DNA of 64,000 bases, from positions 39,025 to 103,024 of the forward strand of contig JALUUM010000037.1 in assembly GCA_027021365.1 (NCBI GenBank), read 5' to 3'. Positions 9,601-16,859 of the stretch are shown in pieces; positions within the stretch are counted from its first letter, which is position 1; every line of letters starts with the position of its first letter. Both the position numbers and the translations under genes were made by a program. The notes below the pieces were generated by a model. It was not told the DNA's origin, did no database searches, and was given only the letters and a program-made list of their open reading frames with translations. The stretch comes from Spirochaetales bacterium (GTDB taxonomy: Bacteria; Spirochaetota; Spirochaetia; SZUA-6).

Positions 9601-12263
9601 ACCTGAGCTATTCCAAGGTCCCATTCAGTTTCGTCATTACCGCCAAGCCCGTGACCCTGGTTGTTCTTCTTAAGTTCATGAACCGGAACAACGTATCCCT
9701 CTGCATTGCCATCCTTGTCAAATTTAAACTCAAAATTTGTAGTACCAAGGGAATCAAGCGGATATGGCAGGTTCTTAAGTTCACCTGCCAGCTTCATCTT
9801 AAAGGAATCCCCCTCACTCTGAATCTTTATCTTATTAAGCGTGAGCGTATCGGGTATTATATCGAAACTCTTTTTGAATGTTATCGTGCCATCAACATCT
9901 CCGTCCGTGTAGAAGGTTAAACCCTTAAAGGTTGTTATCTCCTTCTTTGTCTTTGTGGTACCGCTCTTCTCGCTCATCTTTATACCGCCGGAAAGGGTAA
10001 TGTAGTACCTGTCATTTTCCTTGTCCTTTCCGACAACAATGGCCTGTTCTGCATCTACATCATGTATCCTGAACTCCATTCCAAAGGCATTAAAGACCTT
10101 GGCATCACTGTCACTAATAGATACCGCCTTGGCCTCTATCCCTTCTGTTTTAAGAATGAGATTCCCGACCTTAAAGAGCTCCATACCCAACTTGGGAATG
10201 TACAACTTTGTATCTATGCGGAGGTAATCGGTGGGCGGGCTGACCTGACCTGTAAATGATACCTTCTTCACCCTTAGATAGCCGTTACCTATTGTTGCAA
10301 TAACTTCATCGCCTGTAACTTCTTTTTCTACAGTTCCTCCCCTTATCTTTGCCTTTGTGGGCTTGTCATCATCGTACCTCACGACAAGCTCATTTACCGT
10401 TACATCACTCAAAACGGTAGGATTCCCGTTATCATCCTTTAGGGGGAATATTTTCATCTTTGCCGTACCGGTAAAGTGAAACTCCGTGTAATGTTCACCG
10501 CTTATTGCATTGGCAGTTCCATCCAAATCGGTAAGCTCGGCAACGTCCTTAACAAGAACGAGGGTCTGTGGAGGAAAGGGCGGGGTTGTAGATGAAACCG
10601 TATAGGTCTCCTCTGATGAAACCTGCACGGGATCTGTTATCTCCACTTTAACGGTATGGTCTCCCGGTGAATTCGTTGGCAGACTGCCGTTGATATCAAA
10701 ACTCGTTGTCCCATCCACATTTACCGTAAAGCTTGGCTGAGTGCTCCATGAAGTATCATCATCAACCAGTACCTGCCCGCTCACCGTTCCCGAACCCGAG
10801 GCATTTATTGTAACCCTCGGATTTTCCACAACATCACCAACGTAGTACGGCGACGGAGGAAGCTCTATATTTACACTGTTTATGCTGAAACTTGATGGAA
10901 GCCCCCCGCTAACAGTGACAGGTATGCTTATACTTCCCGTTACAGGATTCCCGTTATTATCCTGTCCCTGAAACTTGTATGTAACAGTGAAGGTGCCCTC
11001 TGTGCCTGTTCCAAGCGCTCTTGTCCTTGCTATGCTCTCAAGCTGCACATTCCTCTGTAAATGATAACTACCGCCCCCTGCGATACTTACAGAGAGATTT
11101 TCCGGCATTCCGTTGTCGGTTCCCCAGGAGGGATAATTCCTGTTCTCGGTTACGGAGGTAATCGTTACGTTACCGCCTGTCGCCCTTATCACAATATCAA
11201 GATTCTTTTCAGTCTCATTGGCAGTAAAGGAAAGTGATGCCGGCGAGGTACTTAGAGAAACAGAGGGAGATAGTACATTGATAGTTGCCGAGGCTTGCGC
11301 CGCCGATTGAGTCCAATCGCTCTTGTTGCCCGCCGCGTCGTATGCCCTTACCCTGAAACCGTATGTGTATCCGTTGTTTCCCGTAAACTGATAGCTTGTA
11401 TCGGTTGTAAAGGTAAGAAGGTCCTGCCAGCTTCCATTATTTACACTGTACTGAACATCGTAGCCTATTATACTCCCGCCGGGAGTCGGGTCGGAACCGC
11501 TCCACTGAACGGTGAAGGTGTTTTGGGTAACTGTCCCTATCGGATTCATCGTTGCGGTGGGTGGGTCTGTATCCGAATATGACCAGTCAGACACATTACC
11601 CAGAGTATCCCTTGCCCTGACCCGAAAGTTGTATGTCGAACTGTCGGGAGCCTGAAAGGTCCCTTGAGTATTTGTTGTTGCAGTCAGCCAGGAAGTCCAT
11701 GTGCCAACATCGACGTTATAATACTGTACATCGTAGCTATCTACACCAATACCCGAATCTGTCCCTGACCATGATACCGTATAGCTGTTGGTTGAATGTG
11801 AATACTGTGATGTTATTGAAACTGAAGGAGGTGAAAAATCTGTTGTTGCTCCGTCGGAATTGCCTGCATCTATTAGAAGAAGACCACCATCTCCGTATGC
11901 CTCTACTCTAACCCTGTAATTTGCCGCATTATCAAGTGTGATACCCGTAAAAGTAATAGAATAAGGAGGTGTACTACCAGAATCTGGAACAGGTACATCT
12001 ATAGTTTTTACATCCGAAAAATCACCGGGAGCTATTTCTTTTTGAAGTTTGCAACGAAAAAAGAAGGGTGATGACTTTTTTGCCCAATCAATATTATCCG
12101 TCCAGTGGGCGGAAAATGTATCCGACGACGACCACCAGTCCACATCATCAGTGCCCGTGCCGGAACCGTCATATACATATATTGTCTGGGAAAAGGCAAA
12201 AACTGAAAAAATCAGGAAAACAAAAACAAACAGGTATCTTGCAAGACTTTTTACAGCAGGCAT
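3627..12263 (-). CDS. Giant secreted mosaic surface protein (2878 aa) with Fn3-like modules
   Basis: The largest gene of the window. A signal peptide (YLFVFVFLIFSVFAFSQ) is followed by two or three Fn3-like modules (about residues 140-330, with GYDVQYS and FRVRA motifs) and beta-sandwich segments (about 335-570). A long beta-rich repetitive region spans about 570-1470. A predominantly alpha-helical, probably coiled-coil region follows (about 1470-1870, many A/E/Q/L/R residues). Next come a Pro/Gly hinge (about 1925), a Ser/Gly/Thr linker near residues 2120-2165, and four modules carrying DxESGI followed by a YAVGT-like motif. No enzyme signature or C-terminal LPxTG or autotransporter barrel was seen. 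The order suggests an extended stalk or adhesin. It is the first gene of a three-gene operon, with GAGGAA upstream of the start. Function is unknown. Confidence 0.85.
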   Translation of the reverse strand: MPAVKSLARYLFVFVFLIFSVFAFSQTIYVYDGSGTGTDDVDWWSSSDTFSAHWTDNIDWAKKSSPFFFRCKLQKEIAPGDFSDVKTIDVPVPDSGSTPPYSITFTGITLDNAANYRVRVEAYGDGGLLLIDAGNSDGATTDFSPPSVSITSQYSHSTNSYTVSWSGTDSGIGVDSYDVQYYNVDVGTWTSWLTATTNTQGTFQAPDSSTYNFRVRARDTLGNVSDWSYSDTDPPTATMNPIGTVTQNTFTVQWSGSDPTPGGSIIGYDVQYSVNNGSWQDLLTFTTDTSYQFTGNNGYTYGFRVRAYDAAGNKSDWTQSAAQASATINVLSPSVSLSTSPASLSFTANETEKNLDIVIRATGGNVTITSVTENRNYPSWGTDNGMPENLSVSIAGGGSYHLQRNVQLESIARTRALGTGTEGTFTVTYKFQGQDNNGNPVTGSISIPVTVSGGLPSSFSINSVNIELPPSPYYVGDVVENPRVTINASGSGTVSGQVLVDDDTSWSTQPSFTVNVDGTTSFDINGSLPTNSPGDHTVKVEITDPVQVSSEETYTVSSTTPPFPPQTLVLVKDVAELTDLDGTANAISGEHYTEFHFTGTAKMKIFPLKDDNGNPTVLSDVTVNELVVRYDDDKPTKAKIRGGTVEKEVTGDEVIATIGNGYLRVKKVSFTGQVSPPTDYLRIDTKLYIPKLGMELFKVGNLILKTEGIEAKAVSISDSDAKVFNAFGMEFRIHDVDAEQAIVVGKDKENDRYYITLSGGIKMSEKSGTTKTKKEITTFKGLTFYTDGDVDGTITFKKSFDIIPDTLTLNKIKIQSEGDSFKMKLAGELKNLPYPLDSLGTTNFEFKFDKDGNAEGYVVPVHELKKNNQGHGLGGNDETEWDLGIAQVDLTYLALYLVFNEGDFDKDHSEIQIGVDFYLDLKNQDGSQPSEDEKRISFGELNANEDFTGGVTISMDGDVTWHQPTNATLISNKRLDLAALSILIDGLAVAPDPFRIIFTGGILVDLSGVSGQVNFENLAIGLDGSVSNLSDAIQGGMLDVVDAVHVEVDDVDWSGSPTTLTFNADATTGEGENRAPQKSTKSVDVKSYLRFMGASVSVGSSDDPVMNGGFDELTFYQLQNGSYGMVLRNATLSTSGVDIRADIEYESALLRVAGEVDLPNEISAVAVGKIGSQNGVPTMGIFIAASGLSVAVGPGVFLNEIGGGVFINPVQEDVELVRHIARFERPELSDEITSKRPGGAENPGAFAIMLLGGVYVSAPDFVSGRALVTITANYFNLDAEVECLDGLLEGTAYLAIGWNPAYGEGNVVVNMDYVSIIEGQGNLEFYVYSKDLWGVSGEFNISLLGQDVSSGSLFVGPPGFMLEASVSMGIDYKIISGTLTYSGMFWYYKVPDPDTWGAYVKVAAEGDFLEGLFSAAASLEGALIGSPVFVIYAVGSIRVKVCYVTVFNGSLWISVGENGFHGGKGRNAKYDGIIEEARNMADAMNEAKDQLTEAMNDAKLELARLNEAQREAAGLALVERSGILGGLITVAFQYNELNRWGPEGLPQGLRVIYERIYGPGQQNLVEARTRLQQLMNRINRDISNLESLQQDIAARIDQYEDLLVEDLPSVQDIGNLRNPFKGIDEKTVNVGGVSKTVQSGFRIDEAEAESQQDRFTSVREDFAKYQDAFMEEAGKIDAKLQQLDELLFQSDKSLSELARRYGTVYTEMGNYINDFVAFQGKNYKFADESLNIIQSQVSENEVRQELQTKAQGLTENTLNSWNNDRIQLIQALISVGSTGGEQPETYNPPTDVSPSGLFIETGVELWWNIPIAGFTKSKSLSLERRQQAIASFKESAQAFRQKWASTTNLIDSIYERKSALYDIIYEIYDELAEYGTGMIGVDATGNVSGIAGLAGTGLSFRTGEVAGTVLRDGQTLPQGTKIPDTPTIGPLRPVAPVGPTGPGVPAVKGKQFGGKVMMNIEPYGDEGDKVSDKTGSKVPEASRLVFNGTGATGTIQVPSTPGITTPGVSGSSSGNTQGNFAGVAGIGATIKLEDSLLGLIGDARIIRDPYKLKQKKTPTIWIPITSYFAGKRAEIEPYLEVPSVESFSGTVTSRNEFTALLTASFSGSHPVGVVEYEYKVEPAGSSGGTSGGASGGGGSTSGSEGASQENTGTTGNTGGNSGSSGGIPGMLQFNLVSIPIFIPWFTLGDLTSLTEPFFPDINKAGDYYLYIKVRGAGGKSIVRRATVNLRYFNPATDNTPVSSSLDTSDKTPPSKPVVTLEGPFTYRTDKIYARWSSEDLESGIQSYQYAVGTYASKKGLVTGGANVAASGTVSGIAGTIGSGMQPGTLETLGGYTETAQSPQVPTDVLGWHNAGGRKEANIIGLNLEHGKSYVVSVKATNGVGKISIGTSDPILVDTTAPVGLSINSLTQVKADNHGNSISFRFTPATDPESGIASHSFAVGTSEGADDLVEWRETTANKATVVNIPLPQGSDVYVTVKAENGAGLETRVSRSISLSYSDSTPPQQPVPVSISGNFTSDTSKLSLGWNRVEDPESGIVEYSYGIGTTPYYPDVLPWSSVVLKEKPYILGQGTEGTVELGKQRSGPIGSRSESGFVGGAGNLAGSGATPKKKVAGTVASLDYSVDLDTLHLSGGTTYYILVKAKNGAGLESTGASTPVVVDTTPPVDTSLTAPEYSTSRDYLEVTIRARDNESGIKAYRFAVWDVEETSYNENTGGDNNFAIPVSGGFTAPGVFGGSQEIQGMEVPSEIVPQAKEQGGQAPGGGKFQTPKAGEMPPWVQDVDVWGPPWFESDWQEVSSGALPEDINLTVRITGFPKGLGAFLGGHSLRYGKKYRVKVWVKNGAGLEKAVGTVTINIVRELPGKKGGSSNNVPQKSNRL

Positions 12264-12293
12264 GGCACTTCCTCTTTTTTATTGATATATGAT

Positions 12294-12322
12294 ACTATAT
12301 CACAAATGAATTCCATTTAAAA
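12294..12322 (-). promoter_or_regulatory. Candidate promoter of the surface-protein operon
   Basis: On the minus strand TATAGT at 12299-12294 matches a -10 box about 30 bp before the ATG at 12263. The -35 region (TTTTAA-like, spacing 17) is weak. The placement is plausible but no start site is proven. Confidence 0.35.
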
Positions 12323-12377
12323 TAGTTTTTTATTTTTTTTACAAGGCACTCTTTGAATAAAAAATAGCGGGAGTGGC

Positions 12378-12403
12378 AAATGCTAATATGTCTATTAGCA
12401 TTT
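12378..12403. repeat. 11-bp inverted repeat in the divergent control region
   Basis: AAATGCTAATA and TATTAGCATTT are perfect inverted arms with a 4-bp loop. It lies midway between the two divergent transcription units and has no T-run. A protein-binding site, or a hairpin in a long leader of the giant gene, are both possible. Confidence 0.6.
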
Positions 12404-12568
12404 CCCGGAAAACAAAAGACTTTCGAAAAAAATATATGAAAAATATAATCTCTTTAATCCATAAGAAATATTTATCAAAATTCATTCATTTTTAGTATTG
12501 AAAGCGGAACTCATTGCCCTTTCGTAAATATAAATAGCAAAATTAAACTACAAAAATCTTGGAAACTA

Positions 12569-12596
12569 TTGACAAAATAAAATGTATACGTATACT
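12569..12596 (+). promoter_or_regulatory. Sigma-70 promoter with embedded LacI-type operator
   Basis: TTGACA (12569-12574) and TATACT (12591-12596) are separated by 16 bp, close to consensus. The 12-bp palindrome GTATACGTATAC (12584-12595), with the central CG typical of LacI-family operators, overlaps the -10 box. The same core recurs in the palindrome at 13604-13645, so autorepression by the downstream LacI protein is likely. The expected transcription start falls at or next to the ATG at 12604. Confidence 0.75.
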
Positions 12597-12603
12597 TTTA
12601 TTT

Positions 12604-13608
12604 ATGGTAAATCAGCGTGATGTAGCAAAAAGAGCAGGTGTTTCAAGTGCTTCCGTTTCAAGATATATAAATAACCCGGCATCCATTAGTCTCAAAACTG
12701 CAAATAAAATAAAGAATGCCATTAAGGAGTTAGGATACAGGCCTAACTTTACAGCTAAAAGCTTGAAAACCGGAAAATTCCAGCGTGTGGGTATAATATC
12801 TGCAGCCAAAGGTCCGTTTTACTGGGAAGTACTTGATTCGATAGAAGAATCGCTTTTTGAATCAGGATATTTTATCAATGTTTCAATTACGAGAAAATCC
12901 GAATTTTCAAAGATGAAAACATTACAACTTGTCAAGAACAGACAAGTTGACGGGGTAATCATATTCCCTCTTTTAAATCAAAACGATGATGAAATTGTGA
13001 AATACTTAAAAGATATGGGAGATAAATTTGTTGTACTTGATAGGCCCTATGAGGACGAGTCTATTTGTCAGGTTTCCATAGACAATTATGAAGCGGGAAA
13101 AACAGCTGCACGAACATTTCTGGATCGTGGCCATAGGGATTTTCTTTTCATCTGGGGAGTGAAAGATGTTGTTTCTGCTCATGAGCGTTTCAGAGGATTT
13201 CAGGATGAACTCAAAACAGCAGGTATTATTTTAAACGAAGAAATGCAGATAGACGGGGAATTCAGCGCAAAAAAAACATATGAAATTACAAAAAAAATCT
13301 TACCTAAGCTTCCAAAGTTTACGGCTGTTTTCGCATCAAACGATCAATCAGCGATCGGTTTTATGAAAGCAGCATATGAAAATGGTTTAATAACCCCAAA
13401 TGATTATTCAATAATCGGTTTTGATGACATGGAATTTGCCCCTTACGTCACTCCTTCTTTGACCACTTTCAGGCAACCGGTTCAAACAATGGGAAAGATT
13501 GCTGCAGAAATGTTGATTTCACAAATAGAGGGAAGGGAAATACGAGATACAAGAGTATTATTAAAAGCCCGGCTTTTAATAAGGGATTCAATAAAGGCAA
13601 TTTTTTAA
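12604..13608 (+). CDS. LacI-family transcriptional regulator
   Basis: The N-terminal helix-turn-helix begins VNQRDVAKRAGVSSASVSRY and includes the hinge motif KELGYRPNF. It is followed by a periplasmic-binding-protein-like sensor domain (VGIISAAKG, IDNYEAG, IIGFDDMEFAPYVTPSLTT). At 334 residues it has family length. The start is placed at 12604 because LacI proteins begin just before the DVAKRAGVS helix and because an upstream in-frame ATG at 12559 lies before the promoter. No Shine-Dalgarno sequence precedes 12604, so the message may be leaderless. It heads the sugar operon and probably represses it until a beta-glycoside-derived ligand binds. The ligand is inferred from the GH1 neighbour. 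Confidence 0.9.
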   Translation: MVNQRDVAKRAGVSSASVSRYINNPASISLKTANKIKNAIKELGYRPNFTAKSLKTGKFQRVGIISAAKGPFYWEVLDSIEESLFESGYFINVSITRKSEFSKMKTLQLVKNRQVDGVIIFPLLNQNDDEIVKYLKDMGDKFVVLDRPYEDESICQVSIDNYEAGKTAARTFLDRGHRDFLFIWGVKDVVSAHERFRGFQDELKTAGIILNEEMQIDGEFSAKKTYEITKKILPKLPKFTAVFASNDQSAIGFMKAAYENGLITPNDYSIIGFDDMEFAPYVTPSLTTFRQPVQTMGKIAAEMLISQIEGREIRDTRVLLKARLLIRDSIKAIF

Positions 13609-13645
13609 TCTAATTGATGTATACGTATACATCAATTAGATTAAA
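13604..13645. promoter_or_regulatory. 42-bp perfect palindrome containing the LacI operator core
   Basis: Two perfect 21-bp arms meet at 13624/13625. The centre is TGTATACGTATACA, the same core as the operator at 12584-12595. The palindrome overlaps the stop codon of the regulator gene. A -35-like TTGATG (13614) and a -10-like TAGATT (13637) lie inside it, so it may regulate a second promoter for the binding-protein gene. It could also fold into a long hairpin in RNA. A small hairpin with 7-bp arms (ATCCGAT/ATCGGAT) follows at 13645-13661. Confidence 0.75.
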
Positions 13646-13691
13646 TCCGATGTTATCGGATATAAAAACTTTTATATTAAGGAGTTTTAAA

Positions 13692-14984
13692 ATGAAAAAG
13701 ATTGTGGGAGTAACTTTACTTTTTCTAACGGTTTTCTGTATGAATCTTTTTGCTGCCGGGAAACAAGAGGAAAAAACCTACAATCCAAATTCACCTGTAA
13801 CTCTTACCTTGGGAGGTTACGGTGATTTGGAAACAGCTTATAAGGCTGTTGTTGAATCAGAGGATTTCAAGTCGAAATACCCCAATATAAAACTGAAATT
13901 TGTAATGAACGACTTTGCCGCCCACCACGACAGACTTACGACAGCCATCGCTGCCGGAAAAGGAGCCTTCGAGATAGAAGCCCTTGAAGTTGGTTATATT
14001 GCAAAATTCGTTGCTGAAGGCGGTCTTACAAATCTTGCAAAATCACCATTTAATGCAAAGAAATATATTAACGATATTGTTAAATTTGCCGTTTCAAATG
14101 CAACAACCAAAGACGGAAAGATAATAGCAATTCCTGTCGATATTGCTCCGGCCGTAATGTTTTATAGGAAGAGTCTTGCAGAGAAAGCAGGCATTGATCT
14201 TTCAGATGTCAAATCCTGGGATGAGTATATAGAAAAAGGGAGAAAATTAACTACTGATAAAGACGGAGACGGAAAGATTGATCAATTTGCATTGGCAAGT
14301 CCGGAAGCTGTGTGGGAGATTCCTCTTAATGGAGGTAAAGGGGGTTGGTTTGATAAGAATGGTAATGCGCTTGAACCCAAAGAAAGATTCATAGCCGTTT
14401 TGAAACTCGTGAAAAAGATAAGGGAAGCAGGTATTGATGCAGATTTGGAAGCATGGTCACAGTCGTGGCTTGCATCATTTAAGACTGGCTTAGTTGCAAC
14501 ACATTTTTCAGGTGCATGGTGGGGAGGTGCACTAAGAACATGGGTAGCCCCAAAATTAAAGGGAGACTGGAGAGTTGCATATCCACCAGGAAAGGCTTTA
14601 GCCTCTATAGGTGGTTCTTATTTATCTATCCCCGAACAGATTCCTTATGAAAAGAAGCTTCCTGCCTGGGAGGTTGTTAAGTACCTGACTACAAATCCCA
14701 AGGCTCAGTTAATAACCTTTAAAACCATCGATGCATTTCCGAGTTTAACAACAGTATTTAATGATCCTATAATGGACGAACCTGTACCTTACTTTGGAAA
14801 TCAAAAAGTCAGAAAGTTGTATGGTGAAATTGCAATGAAAATCCCCGAAAACAAGGTCAGCAAGTACGATGTTATTGCCAGAGATATCTGGATTACTGCA
14901 GTAACTAATGTAATCATTGGAAAATCTTCTGTTGAAGACGCATATGATAAGGCAAAGCAACAGATTGAGAATAGAATACAGTAA
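13692..14984 (+). CDS. ABC sugar transporter, extracellular solute-binding protein (family 1)
   Basis: About 430 residues. It begins with a signal peptide (KIVGVTLLFLTVFCMNLFAA) that probably ends before AGKQEE, a pattern common in spirochaete binding proteins. The body shows family-1 sugar-binding features: ITLTLGGYGD-like first strand, AIAAGKGAFEIEALE, IPVDIAPAVMFYRKSL, and a C-terminal KQQIENRIQ. It captures a sugar outside the cytoplasmic membrane for the two permeases that follow. The start at 13692 is supported by AAGGAG with 7-nt spacing; an upstream in-frame ATG lies within the palindrome and is rejected. The substrate is inferred to be a beta-glycoside or its oligosaccharide from the GH1 gene. 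Confidence 0.9.
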   Translation: MKKIVGVTLLFLTVFCMNLFAAGKQEEKTYNPNSPVTLTLGGYGDLETAYKAVVESEDFKSKYPNIKLKFVMNDFAAHHDRLTTAIAAGKGAFEIEALEVGYIAKFVAEGGLTNLAKSPFNAKKYINDIVKFAVSNATTKDGKIIAIPVDIAPAVMFYRKSLAEKAGIDLSDVKSWDEYIEKGRKLTTDKDGDGKIDQFALASPEAVWEIPLNGGKGGWFDKNGNALEPKERFIAVLKLVKKIREAGIDADLEAWSQSWLASFKTGLVATHFSGAWWGGALRTWVAPKLKGDWRVAYPPGKALASIGGSYLSIPEQIPYEKKLPAWEVVKYLTTNPKAQLITFKTIDAFPSLTTVFNDPIMDEPVPYFGNQKVRKLYGEIAMKIPENKVSKYDVIARDIWITAVTNVIIGKSSVEDAYDKAKQQIENRIQ

Positions 14985-15009
14985 TTCATTTTTATTTATC
15001 AAATAAAAA

Positions 15010-15041
15010 GAAATGTAGGGCTTTTTTAAGCCCTACATTTC
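15010..15041 (+). terminator. Strong hairpin between binding protein and permeases
   Basis: A perfect 14-bp stem (15010-15023 with 15028-15041) with a TTTT loop sits 26 bp after the binding-protein stop and 14 bp before the permease start. There is no T-run after it. Such hairpins usually act as partial terminators or mRNA stabilisers, so that the binding protein is made in excess of the membrane subunits. Confidence 0.7.
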
Positions 15042-15054
15042 TAAGGGAAAAAAT

Positions 15055-15912
15055 ATGATTTCTGACAAAAAGATACAACATTTGAGCATAAAAATCTCTA
15101 CTACATTTTTATTTCTTATCCTGTTAATAGTTAGCATCTTCTTTGTCTATCCTTTTTACTATGTTTTCGTACTTGCATCTAGGGAACGGGCAAATATGTT
15201 TACAGTACCCCCGCCTTTTTGGTTTGGTAACGGCATAAGACAGAATTACACTTCACTATTACAAAATCTTCCCTTTTGGAGAAATATGTTCAACAGTACG
15301 GGTATTGCTGTATTAGCCACGGTAACCACTATATTCTTCTGCACCATGGCGGGTTTTGCTTTCGCAAAATACAAATTCAAAGGGAAAGATTTTTTATTCA
15401 ATTTTATTCTTGCAACCCTTGCTATTCCTCAGTTACTTGGAATAATTCCATTCTTTAAAATGATGGTTTGGTTAAATTGGATTAATACATGGTTACCTCT
15501 CTTTGTCCCTACAATGGCAAATGCTTTCGGCATTTTTTTAATGAGGCAATATTTAGAAGGTTCAATTCCCATTGACCTGCTTGATGCTGCAAGAATAGAT
15601 GGAATGAAGGAGTTTAAAATACTTCTAAGGATTGTATTTCCGCTTGCAAGGCCAGCCATCGCCGTACTCGGAATTAGTACATTCATAGGATCATGGAATA
15701 ACTTTTTTGGTGCACTTGTTATACTGCGTGATAAAAATTCATATACCGTACCTGTAGCTTTATCCAGCTTATTAGGTGTCCATAACGTGGATTTTGGAGC
15801 AATAATGCTTGGTACTGCACTTGCTCTAATACCACTTCTTTTAATTTTTATATTTTTCTCAAAGCAAATCATTGCAAGTTTACTCGCTGGTAGTCTAAAA
15901 GGGGCAATCTAA
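15055..15912 (+). CDS. ABC sugar transporter permease, MalG type
   Basis: 285 residues with about six membrane segments. The binding-protein-dependent permease EAA loop is visible as EGSIPIDLLDAARIDGMKEFKIL. The N-terminal VYPFYYVFVLASRE and the PLARPAIAVLGISTFIGSWNNFFGALV region are typical of MalG/CarB-like subunits. It forms the translocation pore with the next gene product. AAGGGA with 6-nt spacing precedes the ATG. The stop overlaps the next start (TAATG). Confidence 0.9.
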   Translation: MISDKKIQHLSIKISTTFLFLILLIVSIFFVYPFYYVFVLASRERANMFTVPPPFWFGNGIRQNYTSLLQNLPFWRNMFNSTGIAVLATVTTIFFCTMAGFAFAKYKFKGKDFLFNFILATLAIPQLLGIIPFFKMMVWLNWINTWLPLFVPTMANAFGIFLMRQYLEGSIPIDLLDAARIDGMKEFKILLRIVFPLARPAIAVLGISTFIGSWNNFFGALVILRDKNSYTVPVALSSLLGVHNVDFGAIMLGTALALIPLLLIFIFFSKQIIASLLAGSLKGAI

Positions 15913-16859
15913 TGCAATTGAAACAATCCAAACAAAACCCATTCCATCCTCGTATAAAAAAAGGCTTCTTTCGAATTAACCAACAAAAAATCACCCCTTA
16001 CCTTTTTATAAGTCCTTTTTTTATTTTGTTTATTGCCTTCGGAGCCTTTCCAAATCTTTTTTCACTATTTCTATCTTTTCATAAATGGAATGGCATAAGT
16101 AAAATGGAATATGTTGGATTTAAGAATTTTATCTATCTTCTAAAACGAGATGATTTTTTCTGGAAATCACTTTACAACACTTTTTTTCTTTTAATAGCGG
16201 GGTCTTTGCTTCAACATATTATTGCCTTACCCTTGGCAGTAATACTTAATACGAAAATTAATAGAGGAAAAGAATTCTTTAAAACCGCTTATTTTCTTCC
16301 TTATATAACAAGCAGTGTTTCCGTGGCTTTTCTTTTTGGATATTTCTTTGATAGAAATTTTGGTTTATTTAACTATATATTTAGCCTTCTTAACTTACCA
16401 AAAATAATGTGGTTTAGCGATCCTGCAACTGTAAAACCTGCCATAGCAATACTTCTAAACTGGAGATGGATCGGCTGGAATACAATACTGTACTTTGCCG
16501 GACTACAGTCAATCCCGGAGGAACTAATAGAATCCGCAAAAGTGGAAGGGGCAAATCAATATTATATATTTTTCCATATCATCTTACCACTTCTCATTCC
16601 TGTCATCTTTTTTGCAGTTTCTTTAAGCATAATATTTGGAATGCAGCTTTTTGATGAACCTCTTATCCTTACCGGAGGTGTTCGGGGTAATCCCGGAGGA
16701 GTGGATAATGCAGGTCTAACAACTCTAATATATCTGTACACAGTAGGTTTTAGATGGGGAAAATTCGGCCTTGGTTGCACTATATCCTGGGTTTTATTTT
16801 TCATAATAATTTCTATTACTGTAGTTTTTAAAAAAATACTTGAAAGGATACAAAATTGA
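15912..16859 (+). CDS. ABC sugar transporter permease, MalF type
   Basis: 315 residues with six predicted membrane segments. The EAA loop reads PEELIESAKVEGANQYYIFFHI. The N-terminal PYLFISPFFILFIAFGAFPNL and the DEPLILTGG region are characteristic of MalF/UgpA-type permeases. It starts inside the stop codon of the MalG-like gene, indicating translational coupling. The order binding protein, G-type, F-type is the reverse of the common F-then-G order. No ATPase gene follows, so the energising subunit must be encoded elsewhere. Confidence 0.9.
   Translation: MQLKQSKQNPFHPRIKKGFFRINQQKITPYLFISPFFILFIAFGAFPNLFSLFLSFHKWNGISKMEYVGFKNFIYLLKRDDFFWKSLYNTFFLLIAGSLLQHIIALPLAVILNTKINRGKEFFKTAYFLPYITSSVSVAFLFGYFFDRNFGLFNYIFSLLNLPKIMWFSDPATVKPAIAILLNWRWIGWNTILYFAGLQSIPEELIESAKVEGANQYYIFFHIILPLLIPVIFFAVSLSIIFGMQLFDEPLILTGGVRGNPGGVDNAGLTTLIYLYTVGFRWGKFGLGCTISWVLFFIIISITVVFKKILERIQN

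Larger units (their letters stand above)
12264..12568. other. Intergenic region between divergent surface and sugar operons
   Basis: This AT-rich stretch holds a candidate promoter for the surface operon near 12294-12322 and a strong inverted repeat at 12378-12403. The sugar-operon promoter starts at 12569. No gene is supported in it. Confidence 0.7.

Noticed and set aside
12559..12603. Upstream in-frame ATG extending the LacI gene
   Set aside because: It lies before the promoter -35/-10 boxes, and the family starts at the DVAKRAGVS helix.
13614..13691. Upstream in-frame start for the sugar-binding protein
   Set aside because: It falls in the palindrome and would place 26 residues before a good signal peptide; AAGGAG supports 13692.
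13737..13739. Lipobox cysteine in the binding-protein signal (VFC)
   Set aside because: The residue before the Cys is Phe and a signal-peptidase I type end (FAA) follows, so lipidation is not supported.
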